NCBI GenBank assembly: GCA_034670405.1
Contig: JAXDDX010000049.1
Span: forward strand, 186,001 to 250,000
DNA from: Hoplostethus atlanticus
Taxonomy: Eukaryota; Chordata; Actinopteri; Trachichthyiformes; Trachichthyidae
Direction: 5' to 3'
DNA: 64,000 bases
The position numbers were made by a program, and so were the translations under genes. Numbering within the stretch: position 1 is the stretch's first letter; each line of letters opens with the position of its first letter. Below the pieces are notes generated by a model. The model was not told the DNA's origin, ran no database searches, and worked only from the letters and a program-made list of their open reading frames with translations. Of the stretch, positions 26,501-38,831 are shown piece after piece.

Positions 26501-29500
26501 ATTAGGCTCACAACACCTCTAGAAGGCTCAACAGTAAGTTCCCAGAGTGTATGACAGTAAAGCAAATGGTTTGTACCCTGTGACACTGAAGTATACTTTG
26601 TGACTTTGTGCTCTGCCTACATGTACCTAATTCACCTAGTAGTGGACTTCGCTACAAACCCTTGGCATCCAACCTCTGGGCGTAGCCTAAGTTTCCTGCC
26701 CTGCTTCTCTACTTCTGCTGCCAACTACGTATACCTAAGCACTTTCCTTTCATGTGCCTCATCATCTCTCACATCCTCCCATGGAACTGTAAGCTCCACA
26801 AATCCTCTGTGCCTGACCACAACACCAAGTCTGGCCTAACGGTAGTTTCTCTGCCCAACCTTAGCTGGCCTATTTCTAATTTCTAACCATTGACTGAGAT
26901 TCTGGAGAGACTGACTGACTCTTCTTTGCATGAGAGACAACCTTAGCGCATCTTGCCGCTTCCTCCTGAAGATGTATTTGCTCCACAACCATTTTTCTTT
27001 TCCTGACTTACTTGGCCTACTACATAAAAGTTGTCCTACACTACAAAAGTGAGTGGACACCCCTACTAATTATTGAGTTCAAGTGTTTCAGCCACCCTGT
27101 CTTTCAGGGTTTGGGCTTGGCCCCTTAGTTCCAGTGAAGGGTAATCTTAATGCTACAGGATACAAAGACATTTTAGCCAATTGGGCGCTTCCAACTTTGT
27201 GGCCCTTTGCTGTTCCAGCATGACTGTGCCCCTGTGCACAAAGCGAGGTCCATAAAGACATGGTTAGACAAGTTTGGTGTGGAGGAACTCGATTGGCCTG
27301 CACAGAGCCCTGACCTCAACCCCATTGAACACCTTTGGGAGGCCTTCTTCTCCAACATCACTGCCTGACCACACAAATGCTCTTTTGAATAGTAGAATGC
27401 TTTGTTTTTCAGTTTCCTCTGAACAATGGAGATACTTCCTCAGCCCCGTCATATATCATCCAGTTGCTGCCCGTGCTGCAGTCTTTCCCCACCTACCACC
27501 AAGCTAGGGGGGAAATTGTGCACCCTGCCATGATGCCGATCTCCAGATGCTGCTATGCTGTTGTAAATTCTGCTGTTGTGAAGCACAACTGAATATCTTG
27601 AAAATATGCCCTGACCAGATTTTTATTGGTGGTTGGAACTGAAGAAATCAAAAGTCTACCAAGTCGAAGGCATTAGTATGGTCCAAAAATACCACATGGA
27701 GATCACTTTTCTCTTGCTTGGCTGCTTGAATTTGATGCCAAATCATGCTTGTGTGCTCTACGCATCTGGAAAAGCTTGATATTCCAGCTTTTTTCACTGT
27801 TCACTGTGTCAATTAACCTGTTCATTTAAGTATTCATTAAGTAAGTTGCCATGAATAAAATCTTTGCTTCTACATTAAGGAGGCAGATAAACACCAAACA
27901 CCACTACTATTGTTGGATATATGGCCTCTACTCCTTTGTTAGTTAGCTAGCTAACAACAAGCCAAGAATATAAGCTATATATATATAAGTAAAAAGAGGG
28001 CATGCACATCCCAATGTAAAGTGCAGGTGCCAGACAGATCACAGACAAAACCAAAGAGTCTGCACACAAGTTTTGGCCAAAGATACCTTTAAAATAAAAA
28101 GTTTGTTTTGTGGGGTTTTAGTGGAATATACCATTTCAAAGTATAGATGAACGTAGTAGTAGTAGTACATTTGTTTTAGTGGAACACATGTCAATGCAAT
28201 ATTTGTAGACCTTTTAAAGTATGTCTGTCTTGTGCCACCTGTGTCTTACCTTGTGCCACCTGTGTCTTGTCTTGTGCCACCTGTGTACTGTCATGTGCCA
28301 CCTGTGTACTGTCTTGTGCCACCTGTGTCCTGTCATGTGCCACCTGTGTACTGTCTTGTGCCACCTGTGTACTGTCTTGTGTTGCCTGTTATTTTCCTGT
28401 GCTGTGTTGTTGTGTTCTAATACTATACAGGACAGAACACACAATGATATTTAATTAACTCCTCACTGGAGTTAATTAAATAAGATGCTCCATCTTGTAT
28501 CTTGTATATGTTTGTAAATTCAGACAATGAGCTAATGACTGTGGCACTGAGTTATTGTGTTGTAAGGTTGGACAAGAGAAAAGACAGAAGAGTGGAAGTA
28601 GTAACAAAGATAATCAGAATGGAATGGACATGTAGAGATAAGGAATATGTATTTATCTGTATTTACAGCCTGAATGCACATGTGTTCTGCTGGCTTTGCA
28701 CATTTTAAGTCAACCAAACTCCAACCAAAAAAGAAAAAAACTTTTTATGAGGATCAAATGACCACCCCTAATTCCCTCCCTGTTCCTTACCCCTTTCAGC
28801 CCTTTTCTCCCCACGAAAGGCTGTTTTTGCTACGCTAACTATCTTAGCATGTTATAACGTCCTGCGTGTGTATGTGTGTGTATCGGTCTGCTGTATCAAC
28901 ATAGTCCTTGTTTTCCTTAGCAACTTCTTCACACAATTACAAAACATGCAGCAATTACCCTACTGGCAGCCAACTGGTAAATGGAATTGGTCAGTCAACA
29001 GAATACAAGACGACGAGCATCAGAGAGAAAACTTTCTTTTTAGTAACTTGGGTGCCCCATTGACCAATCCTTTTTTTTTTCGCTTCACAAACATAAAGAA
29101 CTTCTCCTTAATTGTAATTTACAGTTGTTCTGACTTCTTCCCTTATGTTACAAAATATCTGGAGTTACAGAATTGAGTGGGTTTCAAAATCTTTGGAGCT
29201 ACAAAATCAAAACAAGATGAAATTTAAACCAGTCCTCAAAGACTTTTACGCACTGTGTTTACGCTGCTTGCCCAAACTCGGCATCTATTGCACGCCCAAC
29301 CGTCCTGGTAGGGGGATCCCTCTCTGAGTAGCCCCTCCCAAGGTTTCTTCCAATTTTTCCATAAAAGGTTTTTTTTGGCAGTTTTTCCTTGTCCTCTGTG
29401 AGAGTCCAAGCCTGGGGGATGTCGTGTACTAACCATTTATTGTTTTCACACGTTGGGCACTATGAAGCCCTTTGAGACTGTAACGGTGATTAAGGGCTTT

Positions 29501-32257
29501 ACAAATAAAATGTGATTTGATTTGAAAGAGGTTGCAAATAAGTTTCATGCAAAGATTCATGCAAAATTTGCTCATCTTTCTTTCTCTCTTTTTGCCCTAG
29601 ACATGTCAGTCCAAGGTGTTTGATCTATCAGATGGGGTGTCACAGTACGCATGGTTCCCCTGCCGCGAGGCCCACGAGTCACCTTGGGGGTACCGCCACT
29701 ATAGGCTCAAGGTAAGACCAAAGGCCAAAAGGGCAAAGCAGGGTTAAGGGTTTGAGATCTGATTAGCTTATAATCCTCACTAGAATAAGGCCTAGTTGTT
29801 GTCCCCTACATAATGAAATCAGGGCAGGGGTGTGGTGGGGAGTGGTGGACGGTGGTGTGTTGACTATGAATCGGGCAGCGTTCATCTGTCCATCAAACGT
29901 GAGATCTCAGGTGGTATCTCATACACAACTGGTGTCAACTGATTTTGACAGAAAAGTTGAAGGGATGATGTGTTCACACTTCACACTGTGTTCTGGTGTT
30001 TGAAAAATTACACTGATTGGTCTGATGGGGCGCTATAGTTAAAGATAAAAAATGTCCAACTGACACAAAACATGCTACACACATGCAACTATCCTTCCAC
30101 ATTTGATTGATTCCACTTTGATTGGCCTAAAAGTCCTACACTTCCCAGGCATTAAGGCCTTTGCGCCCTATGCTTTTCATTAACAAAGCACATGTTATCA
30201 ATGTGCTCCTAATATTTCCCCACTCTACATGTGCAGTTTGCACCAAGTCAATGTAGGCAATATCTGCTTTGCTCTTGTGGAGACTGAAAAGCGTCACTAA
30301 GAGCATAATCATGTGAAAGTAATCATATTGTTTTTTCCACTCTGTTTCTGTAGCTAATTAACCTACTGTTGTTACTTTTATTTTACTCATTATAAAATGT
30401 CCATATTAATCTGGTTTTGTCTTGCTAATAATTGCTTTAGTGTGAAGTGCAAGATAAGATAAGATAAGATAAAGTAAGGTAAGGTAAGGTAAGGTAAGGT
30501 AAGGTAAGGTAAGGTAAGGTAAGTTTTATTGTCCCTGTAGGGAAACTGGTCTTGCATATTGAAGCCACAGCACCAAGGACACAAGCACACTATTCTATTG
30601 ATCCATGTTTCTTTTACTCCCCATGGTCTCAAAAATCATTGCTGCTCAAATGAGTAATTGCTTGTACCTAATGAAACAACAGAGGTCAGCTTCACCGGCA
30701 AATTCTCCCTACGCATTAAATAGCATTCAATTTACTGCACATAGATATGACGGCTCGTTCTGCACAATTAAAAAAAAAAAAGAGGTAATTCCTGGTATTG
30801 GAAATGGGTAAATCTATGGGAAAATATTAATCACAAGTGAGCATCTCTTTCTATTCTCAGGCCCACTTTTCTCACCCCATGGTGGCAGCAGCAGTGATAA
30901 TCCACCTAGCTGCTGATGGGACTGGCTACATTGACCAGACTCAGTGTAACATCACCGTTCAGTTGGTGGACACCAAGGAGGGCATCCATAGCCTAGGTGA
31001 GGACTATGTTATATACTCCACAACTGTCACATTTAATCTCATTCACTTCTGTGTATCACATTGCTAACTTGGATTGAGTGGAGAGTTGAGCTGTTAATTT
31101 CTCTCTTAATTGCTCTGTTAACTGTAAGTCAATCTCTCGTTTCTCCCTCTCTTTCTGTACATGTCTTTATGACACCTTGTCATTCATTCATTGTCAACCA
31201 TGCTATTTTCCATCCTTTTCTTTCTCCCCAATTGAACGTTTCATTTGATCAACGTTTGCTTCCTTCTGCTCTGTGCTTCCGTCCCTTCCTCTCCAACCTG
31301 AATCCTCCTACTCTCCATTTTTGTTCAAGTCTTTGTCTCTTCTCCATCCCTATCTTCACCTTTCCTTGCCTCATCACTTTGATGAATTTCCATTTCCCTT
31401 ACCCTCTCCATCACTCCCACCACTTGTTCTCATCAACTGGCCACATGACCTATACTTACTAAATACCCCTGCCCCCTTTGTCTCATCCCAATATACACCC
31501 CTTCCCTACTCCCTACTTCCCTACCACCTAAAATACACACACACACATACACCTCATTCCCCACCTACACAATATCCTCTCCACACACCAGGTGACTGGC
31601 GTCTGAGTTGCCGCACCAACCCTCTGGTGATCCCAGTGAGCCATGACCTGTCAGTGGCCTTCTACCACACCAAGGCCATCCTGGTCACGTTTGCCTCTCA
31701 CCTTGTGGCCATTTCCGGCGTAGGCCTGCGCTCCTTCCAGTCCTTCGACCCCATCACGATAAGCGGCTGCCAGAGCAATGAGATCTACAACCCCACAGGC
31801 CAGAGGTGAGGTTAGGAAGTGGGGAAAGGGAAGGTGGTTATGGAGGTGGGTGGGTACACACTTGTATACACGACTTGTAAATGTAAATGCACACACAACA
31901 CACACAACACACACACAACAATGTGCACATATAAACATAAGAACATTTGCACAAATGCACAAATACACACACATGCATACACTTCTTAATTTTCACTCCA
32001 TTGTTATACATGAGGCAATTCATAATTCATACTGATGATGCTTTCAAAGACCCCTTAGCAGACACAGACACACACACACACACACACACACACATGCACT
32101 CACACACAGCACACTACACAAAGCGTGAATGGTCAGGGGGTCTGTACTGAGAGATAGAACTGTTTGTGCCTTTTGTTGTGTGCCAGTGAGGCATCCAAGA
32201 CCACCTAATTAGATAAAAACTGCTGTGTATCTGCACCAGCCAGGAAATTGTTTGCTA

Positions 32258-32301
<44 letters not shown>

Positions 32302-35300
32302 ACTAGTTGCTTTCTCCCAGAGCTCTCTTTTACTCCCTCTTTCTTTCATATTCTCTCCATTTCGTCTCCTCATTTTCCAGACGCTCTATTGAAGGCTCTT
32401 CAATTTTGTATGTTTGCAAGACTAGACACTCAACCAGACATGGCCACATATCAACAGACATTTTGACTTGAATACTGTAGTCGGTGTAAGGTATCGATAT
32501 TGTCTCAGATTATTACATTTAGATGATTGATAGCGCTCTAATCAACCAGAACCATCAGTCAAATCAACTATACTATGTCCAAGATACTATCAAAGATTTG
32601 TTACTGTTTTGTTAGGCAGTATAAAATAACAAGGTACTGGATACTGATCAGACAGAGGAGGAATAATGAAGGAGAGCAACTTCTTTAGCATTTCAGTGTC
32701 AACTGAGGTCAATAGACTCAGAGAACGATGGTGGTGTACTGCTATTGGCAAGTTCATACAGAGGTCGATATCATAATTGAGTTAGAGAGCGATGATAGCA
32801 TGAGTGAGTTATGAGCCAAAAAAGGTGCAGGATCGATAACCACAGCGCTTAGGTTCCCTATTTGGCTTTTTAGCTATTGGGTAACAATGATCAGATTGGA
32901 CTGATTGGAAGAAGTTAACGGGACAACAAATAAAAGTTGGAATAATAGCTGTGGTCATAAAATCAATGTCATGAGCCATTTAACGGTGGGTATCAATTGT
33001 ATCTTTGTCCTTTTTACCATAAGCGACACTGTTTCACGGAACAATAAAGCATCCTTGTCAATGTAAACAGAACATGAGCTGGACGGCGACATTACTTGAT
33101 GGGGGCCGGCGGGGTGAGACGCCGGAAGGCAGGTCAGTCAGGTCAGACGCTTTGGCAGCAGTCGGTCCGGAGAGGCGAGGGAGGCTGGGAGGTCTCTTCA
33201 GCTGCACGATGGCAGGTGGTTACGTAGGTGGCTGGTTAGCTTAGCGGGAGCAGCGGCTAACCAGTTCGTCTTGTAGAAAGGTTGTGTTTTTGTTCGTTAG
33301 CAGATTCTCAGACGGGGCAGTTTGTCCTTCACAGATCTACTTTGAACTCACTTGATCAAGTTGAGGGAGAAGTTTTCTCTTGGACATATTACACCTTAAC
33401 TCTGAATGTATATAATACTGAACTAACTGAATATTGTATTATGATCTACAATAAGTGGTTCCTACTTAGCAAACTGCTCTTTTTAACGTCAGTGGAGAAA
33501 TGTAGGCTGGGTCTTTTCTGATGAAGTTTATTTGTTTCATTTGGACGGTTTCTTTTGGTAAATTGTATCTCTATTCCTGATACTCTAACTTGTTTGCTCA
33601 ACCTCCCTACAACTCTTCCCCTTCTTCATTTTGTCCTTCCAACTTTTTCATCCCTCTCCCCCATTTTACCTCTCTCCTTCTTCTTCCTTTCCTCCATCTT
33701 CCTATTTCCCCTCCACTTGTCTGCATCCCTCCTCCCCCTTCGTCATATCTCTTTTCCCATGCTGTCCAACATTCCCATCCTTTTACTTTACTTTCACATC
33801 GTCTTCCATTCCCTCTTACTCCCTGCCATCCCCTCTTCCTTAATTCTCCCCTTTCTGTGCCTCCCTCTCTAAACTCTCTCATTCTCCTGGGCTGAGCAGC
33901 ACATTTCCCGTAATACTTATACCTCCACAAAACACCACGTCCCTTTTTCCCTGAGTTGTTAACAACAGGAGCTATTAACCTGACTCAGTTTTATGTTCCA
34001 TGCTTGTCTGCAAGTGCATGCACATGTATGTTTTCTTTTTTCTCTTCCTTTCTCTCTTTTTCGCTCCCCAACCCTCCCTTTTTTTTTTTTAAACAGAATT
34101 GTTAGGGGCTAATGTTTTTGGACGAGGCAAGGGATCTCGACATTGATTTCTGCTCCACTTGTTTTTCTCTTCTATTTTGTTATGTTTTTCTTTATTCAAT
34201 TCTACTATTCTACTGTGTTGTGTTGTGTTCTGTTTTACTCTTTTACACTCTGTTTTATACTACTCTATTCTGCTCTTCAGCCCCCTTTATTCCCATTCAC
34301 AGTGGAGGAGAATAGTTTTCCAGGTAGTTAATTGTAATTTATGTCAGATATCCCAGAGCGACTAGCAGAAAACCACAAAGAGGACTCTTTCCGAGCCAGA
34401 CTGTCCACAGAGAAGGCTTCTAGGCTTTCCTAGCTTGTCCTCAAAGAACCTAGACGCAAGAAGCCGCTATACTCCTCCTGGTTTATATCCCTCCTCTTCA
34501 CCTGCTCAGCTTAGTATCCCGCTAACATGGGAGCTGTAATGACAAGCTTATAATAACATTAAGAGTTCATTCAGGTTTGCTTCCACCTCTAGTTATACAT
34601 TTAAGTGTTTCTTTTATGAAGAGAGGGATATGGTGGGAGGGAGGGGGAGGTAAAAAAAAGGAAGATATAAAGAATGATATAGGTTCCCAGAGGGTTTGTA
34701 TCGTTAATAATGGGAAAGGGACACCATCGAAATTTGACAGAAAGATTATGTGAAGGATAGGCAGGGAAAGAGGAAGGGAAGGAGAAAAAACAGTGATTCC
34801 GTCCTTGCGGGCGTGAGACAATATTTCCCCAGACCTCTATTTTCTTCCATGTTTTATTTCTGCCCACCCACCCTCTGTCTCTTTCTGTCAGCTTCCTATT
34901 TCTCCAGAACCCTATACTTTGGATTGTATACTGTTGTAAAGCATCTCAAGAGCATGAAATGCCTTCTCAACCAGGCTACCGTCATAGTGCTTTGGTCAGA
35001 CTCTGCCATTGTAGCCGGTGCATAATATGCACCCCTTTCCTGCAAATCCCAAATACAGCAATCTTTGTTCCATGTGGTTTATTGATTTGATACATTAAGT
35101 GGCCATTGATGGATGGATGCGGTTGACGAGCAGATGTGTGACTGCTTCTCTTCTTGGGTGCCTCCAATGTTATTTTATACACTACAATTTTTTTTGCAAC
35201 TTTGAGTGTGGTGTCTAGTTTATTTTTCTCAATTTAACTCTCTCCCCTTCTCTCTCCCCTTCCTTTTACCAATCACACCCCCACACCCCCCTGTAGTTGT

Positions 35301-36148
35301 GTGCATTACTCGTGTGAAGCCATTGACTGCCAGGAACCCCTAATCCGCAATGCAGAGCTGAAGTGCAGTAGCCCTGGCCGCCACTTCTACAATGGCGACC
35401 GTTGCACCATTGCCTGCGACTCTGGCTATGCCCTGCAAGTCCACCAGGATGATGACATCATCAAGAGCCAGGTAAAACATGTGTTGCTACACACATGCAC
35501 AAACACACACCCACTATGAAAGTCGCATACAGACATCGGTAGAGAGAGTTCAGTGCTCAAGGAAAGGCACATACATGCATAAATGTACACATGCAAACAC
35601 TTAAGTGCAAAAGCATTTAAAAAGCATATGGGAGCATGCGTGCAAACATGAATTTGTGTATGCATGCATACATGAACATGCACTGATGCAAACCCAATGC
35701 ACACAAATGGCCATAATGGAGAAGTGTAAATCTTTCTCTCTGTGCTTTTCTCTATCTCTATTTATTGTGTCACCTGTAAAAAGCTCGGCTTGGCACGGCA
35801 GGTCTACAGGGAGAATGACCTCATGAAGATCCAGGTAGATGAGTGACGATGCCCCAATCTCTTCCTCTTGCCTTGCTGGCTGGCTACACACACACACACA
35901 CACACACACAGGCACACACATCATTTCAGTGTTTAGTCTCTTGCCGAGTGTGCTGCACCATCACCTGAAACAATCACTTTTTATCTCCACTCCTTTGGGA
36001 GGATGACATCATTGCGTAGTGTCTGATCCCTCTCCCTCCCTCACTCCATCCCTCCTCATTTTGCACACATTGAAGTCATATTTTGAGAGCAGTGATTTGC
36101 TACTACTCGCACACAGCAGTACATATGTATAGTATACACAAACAGACA

Positions 36149-36179
<31 letters not shown>

Positions 36180-36811
36180 CATGAGTAAACAAACAAACAG
36201 GGTAGTTGACACCCACACAGTAAACCCTTTGGACTGGGGCCAACCTCTTGTAAAGGCAGTATAAAGGCTTTATCCTTCTCCGTGGCTCTGTAAAGCAGCC
36301 TGCAAGACAATCAATTAATGCTCTCTCAGAGAGATGGGGGAGGGGGTTGAGCGAACAAAGTGTATTTTGTTATTAGATATATTTTAAACAGGGAAAAACA
36401 TGTATGTGTGTGTGTGTATGCGCATACTTTTTTGGTACTTACATTACCCTCCATCACCCTTCCATCTCTTTCATGTCACCCTGGCTGTTGGAGCAGGAGG
36501 GTGGCTTGGTAGTTAGAAGAGAGACACTCCCCTTATGTACACTGTATGCAATATCCCAAATGAGTATTATTGAGCTACATCAGAGTATTTAGTGTGCAAA
36601 CACACAAACACACAGTACAAGCACATGTGTGCATTAAAAATACAAAATGCCCATAAATATCCACACATAGGGGCACATGCTTTATGAAAAAGCTGCTGTA
36701 TGTCCTGTTTCATTCATTCCTCTTTCCTCTCACTTCTTTATATGTCCTCATTCTTATCATTTACACTCATCTGTAGCTTCCAGCATATGCTCAGCATGTT
36801 TCTCATGTTTG

Positions 36812-36876
<65 letters not shown>

Positions 36877-37329
36877 TGTATATACACCATTCTACAGCCA
36901 TATGTGCAAGCATGCAGCGATGTGCGGTTCATTTGAGTTGAAAAGCGGTTTGGTGTATGTAAACAAGCAACAAGCAATTAGCACGGGGCCGTTCGGGAAG
37001 CAAGATGTTCAGGTTGATTTCATGACAAAACATATTAGCAAGCGTAATACTGGATGCTGTTCATTTACATTTGACCTATTTAGACACATGGTTGTTGCTG
37101 GGATGAAACCTTGTAAACTTTCATAATTGGTTGTTGGATTGGTATCTTGAACCACAAAGCCCCCCCCCCCAATTCAGTTCCACTACAAATGGCCTCATAT
37201 ACAAACACACACAGACAGAATAGTTCTCCATTGAGTCTGGCCATTCATCAATGTCAACTCTGTGATGAAGGATCCTTTTTAGAGAGAAAGGAAGAGAGTA
37301 ATAGATACAGAGAGAGCAGGAGAGAGGAG

Positions 37330-37360
<31 letters not shown>

Positions 37361-38768
37361 AAGAGAGAGAGAGGTGACAGGGGACAGGCAACATAGGACC
37401 TGAACAAAGTGAGAGAACAGAAAATGAGGAAGTGAGATACAGAAGAAAGAAGAAAGAAAGAAAGAAAGAAAGATTAATTTCCTGCCTTGTTTTTCCCCAG
37501 ACACACATGTATGCAAACACACACACACACACACAGACCCCCTCCACACCATGGTTTAAAAGTGCAGCACAAAGCACAATCCTATCTCCTTTCAGTAGCC
37601 AATTCCATTCTTCTTCCAGCGATGTCAAAGTGCTTCTGGGAACACCAACTTCTTAGATACCTGCTGTCTTCAAAACAAACCACTTTCCCTCACTTTCTTC
37701 ATTTGTATACGTGTGTATGCACGTGTTTTATCGCACTCCTTTATCCAGATCTCTCCATGGATAACCTGTGCATGTGTGTACAGGTTTTGACCATGTATGT
37801 GAATATATTTTTGTCCTTATTGTATTCTCACTCACTCAGAGCATTTAGAAAAACTTGAAGTGGAAATGCAATACTCAGTGGCGGCCCTGAAAACGCCAAA
37901 TTGTATCTACCCTGGGAAAAAAATGTTGCTCTCTCTTTGGACCAGTGTAGGTTATGAGACTGGACTACTCACTGTGTTACAAAGCCTAAACACTCGCTAA
38001 CACTCTTCAGATGTGTAATGAGAAGGGACGGCTTGGGGGTGGCAGGGATTGGCTGCATTTCTGTGAATGCAAACTCCTACGCCGTTCCTTCTAGACAGAA
38101 TTTTCTCAAATGCTGGTTTGCGACACAGAAGTTGGTTGCAGGACCCTTGCAACCCTTGAGATGTTACCATTGAAAGAAAATCCTCCCAGAATTTTATGTT
38201 AGTAATAGGCACCAGCTCTTTAACCGACCTTATGTAGTACCTTGGGGCCATTAAGAGCCTCCAATATGTGTCTGTCATCCTTGGTATTGTTGAAAACAGT
38301 TTACCTGGCTCTTAGCGCTGCTGAAAACATTTGATCCAAAACTGTTTTAAAAGGGCTCTTCCATAAGGACTAGTACTTTAAAAAACTGAACAATACTGCA
38401 ATATCATGTCCTACCAATGTGCAACTGTATGCTATTGCAGTTTGCATGTGTGCATGCATAGACATTTGCCTGTGCGTATGTGTTTGTGTGTCATCCAAGG
38501 TGAGGCAAGCCCCGAGGTAGGAGGAAGAAGCTGTCAATTTGTCTGGCCATTTGTCTTTTAGCCTGTCTGCCTTGAATTAGGCCCAGTAGCAAAAGGTTGT
38601 TAAAATCCCTACTGGAGGAGAAATGGGCAGCTGTAAAGTTTTTAAAAGAAGGAAACTCCACACACATTTACAAACATGCTAGCTCGCACACACTCCGACA
38701 CACAGCCTTGTACACATTTGGGGATAAAACATCATTAGATGCGAAAAACAACTCGTTGGCAGATGTAA

Positions 38769-38831
<63 letters not shown>

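Larger units (their letters stand above)
10980..29600. other. large pappalysin-1 intron (18.6 kb)
   Basis: This is the largest intron in the window and the main site of mobile-element fossils: a LINE (13030-14720), Myb/SANT-like and other ORF fossils (18539-19317), a PD-(D/E)XK-type ORF fossil (about 26490-26880), an internally deleted Tc1 element (27037-27396), a minisatellite (28229-28396) and a retroelement tail (29290-29525). Unique microsatellite-free blocks at 20161-20440 and 20880-21360 may be conserved noncoding DNA, but I could not test this. Confidence 0.6.
29712..30860. other. pappalysin-1 intron
   Basis: Contains the (AAGGT)n/retroelement tail at 30451-30600 and a short poly(A) near 30770. 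The rest is unremarkable unique sequence. Confidence 0.6.
31806..35296. other. pappalysin-1 intron
   Basis: Holds CA repeats (31890-31920, 32069-32094, 32261-32296), a CpG-rich block (about 33080-33270), a C/T-rich stretch (33600-33880) and a T-rich low-complexity stretch (34080-34280). No gene seen. Confidence 0.6.

Noticed and set aside
28214-28458. Repeat protein with CATCVLS / VPPVY units
   Set aside because: Artefact of the 21-bp minisatellite, which stays open in most frames on both strands.
31273-31809. 178-codon open frame as one exon
   Set aside because: Only 31592-31805 is exon; the upstream part is C/T-rich intron that happens to stay open into the exon.
35802-35834. Treating the microexon as mutually exclusive with the end of the SCR1 exon
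   Set aside because: No usable donor exists inside the SCR1 exon before the duplicated part, so only cassette inclusion is structurally possible.
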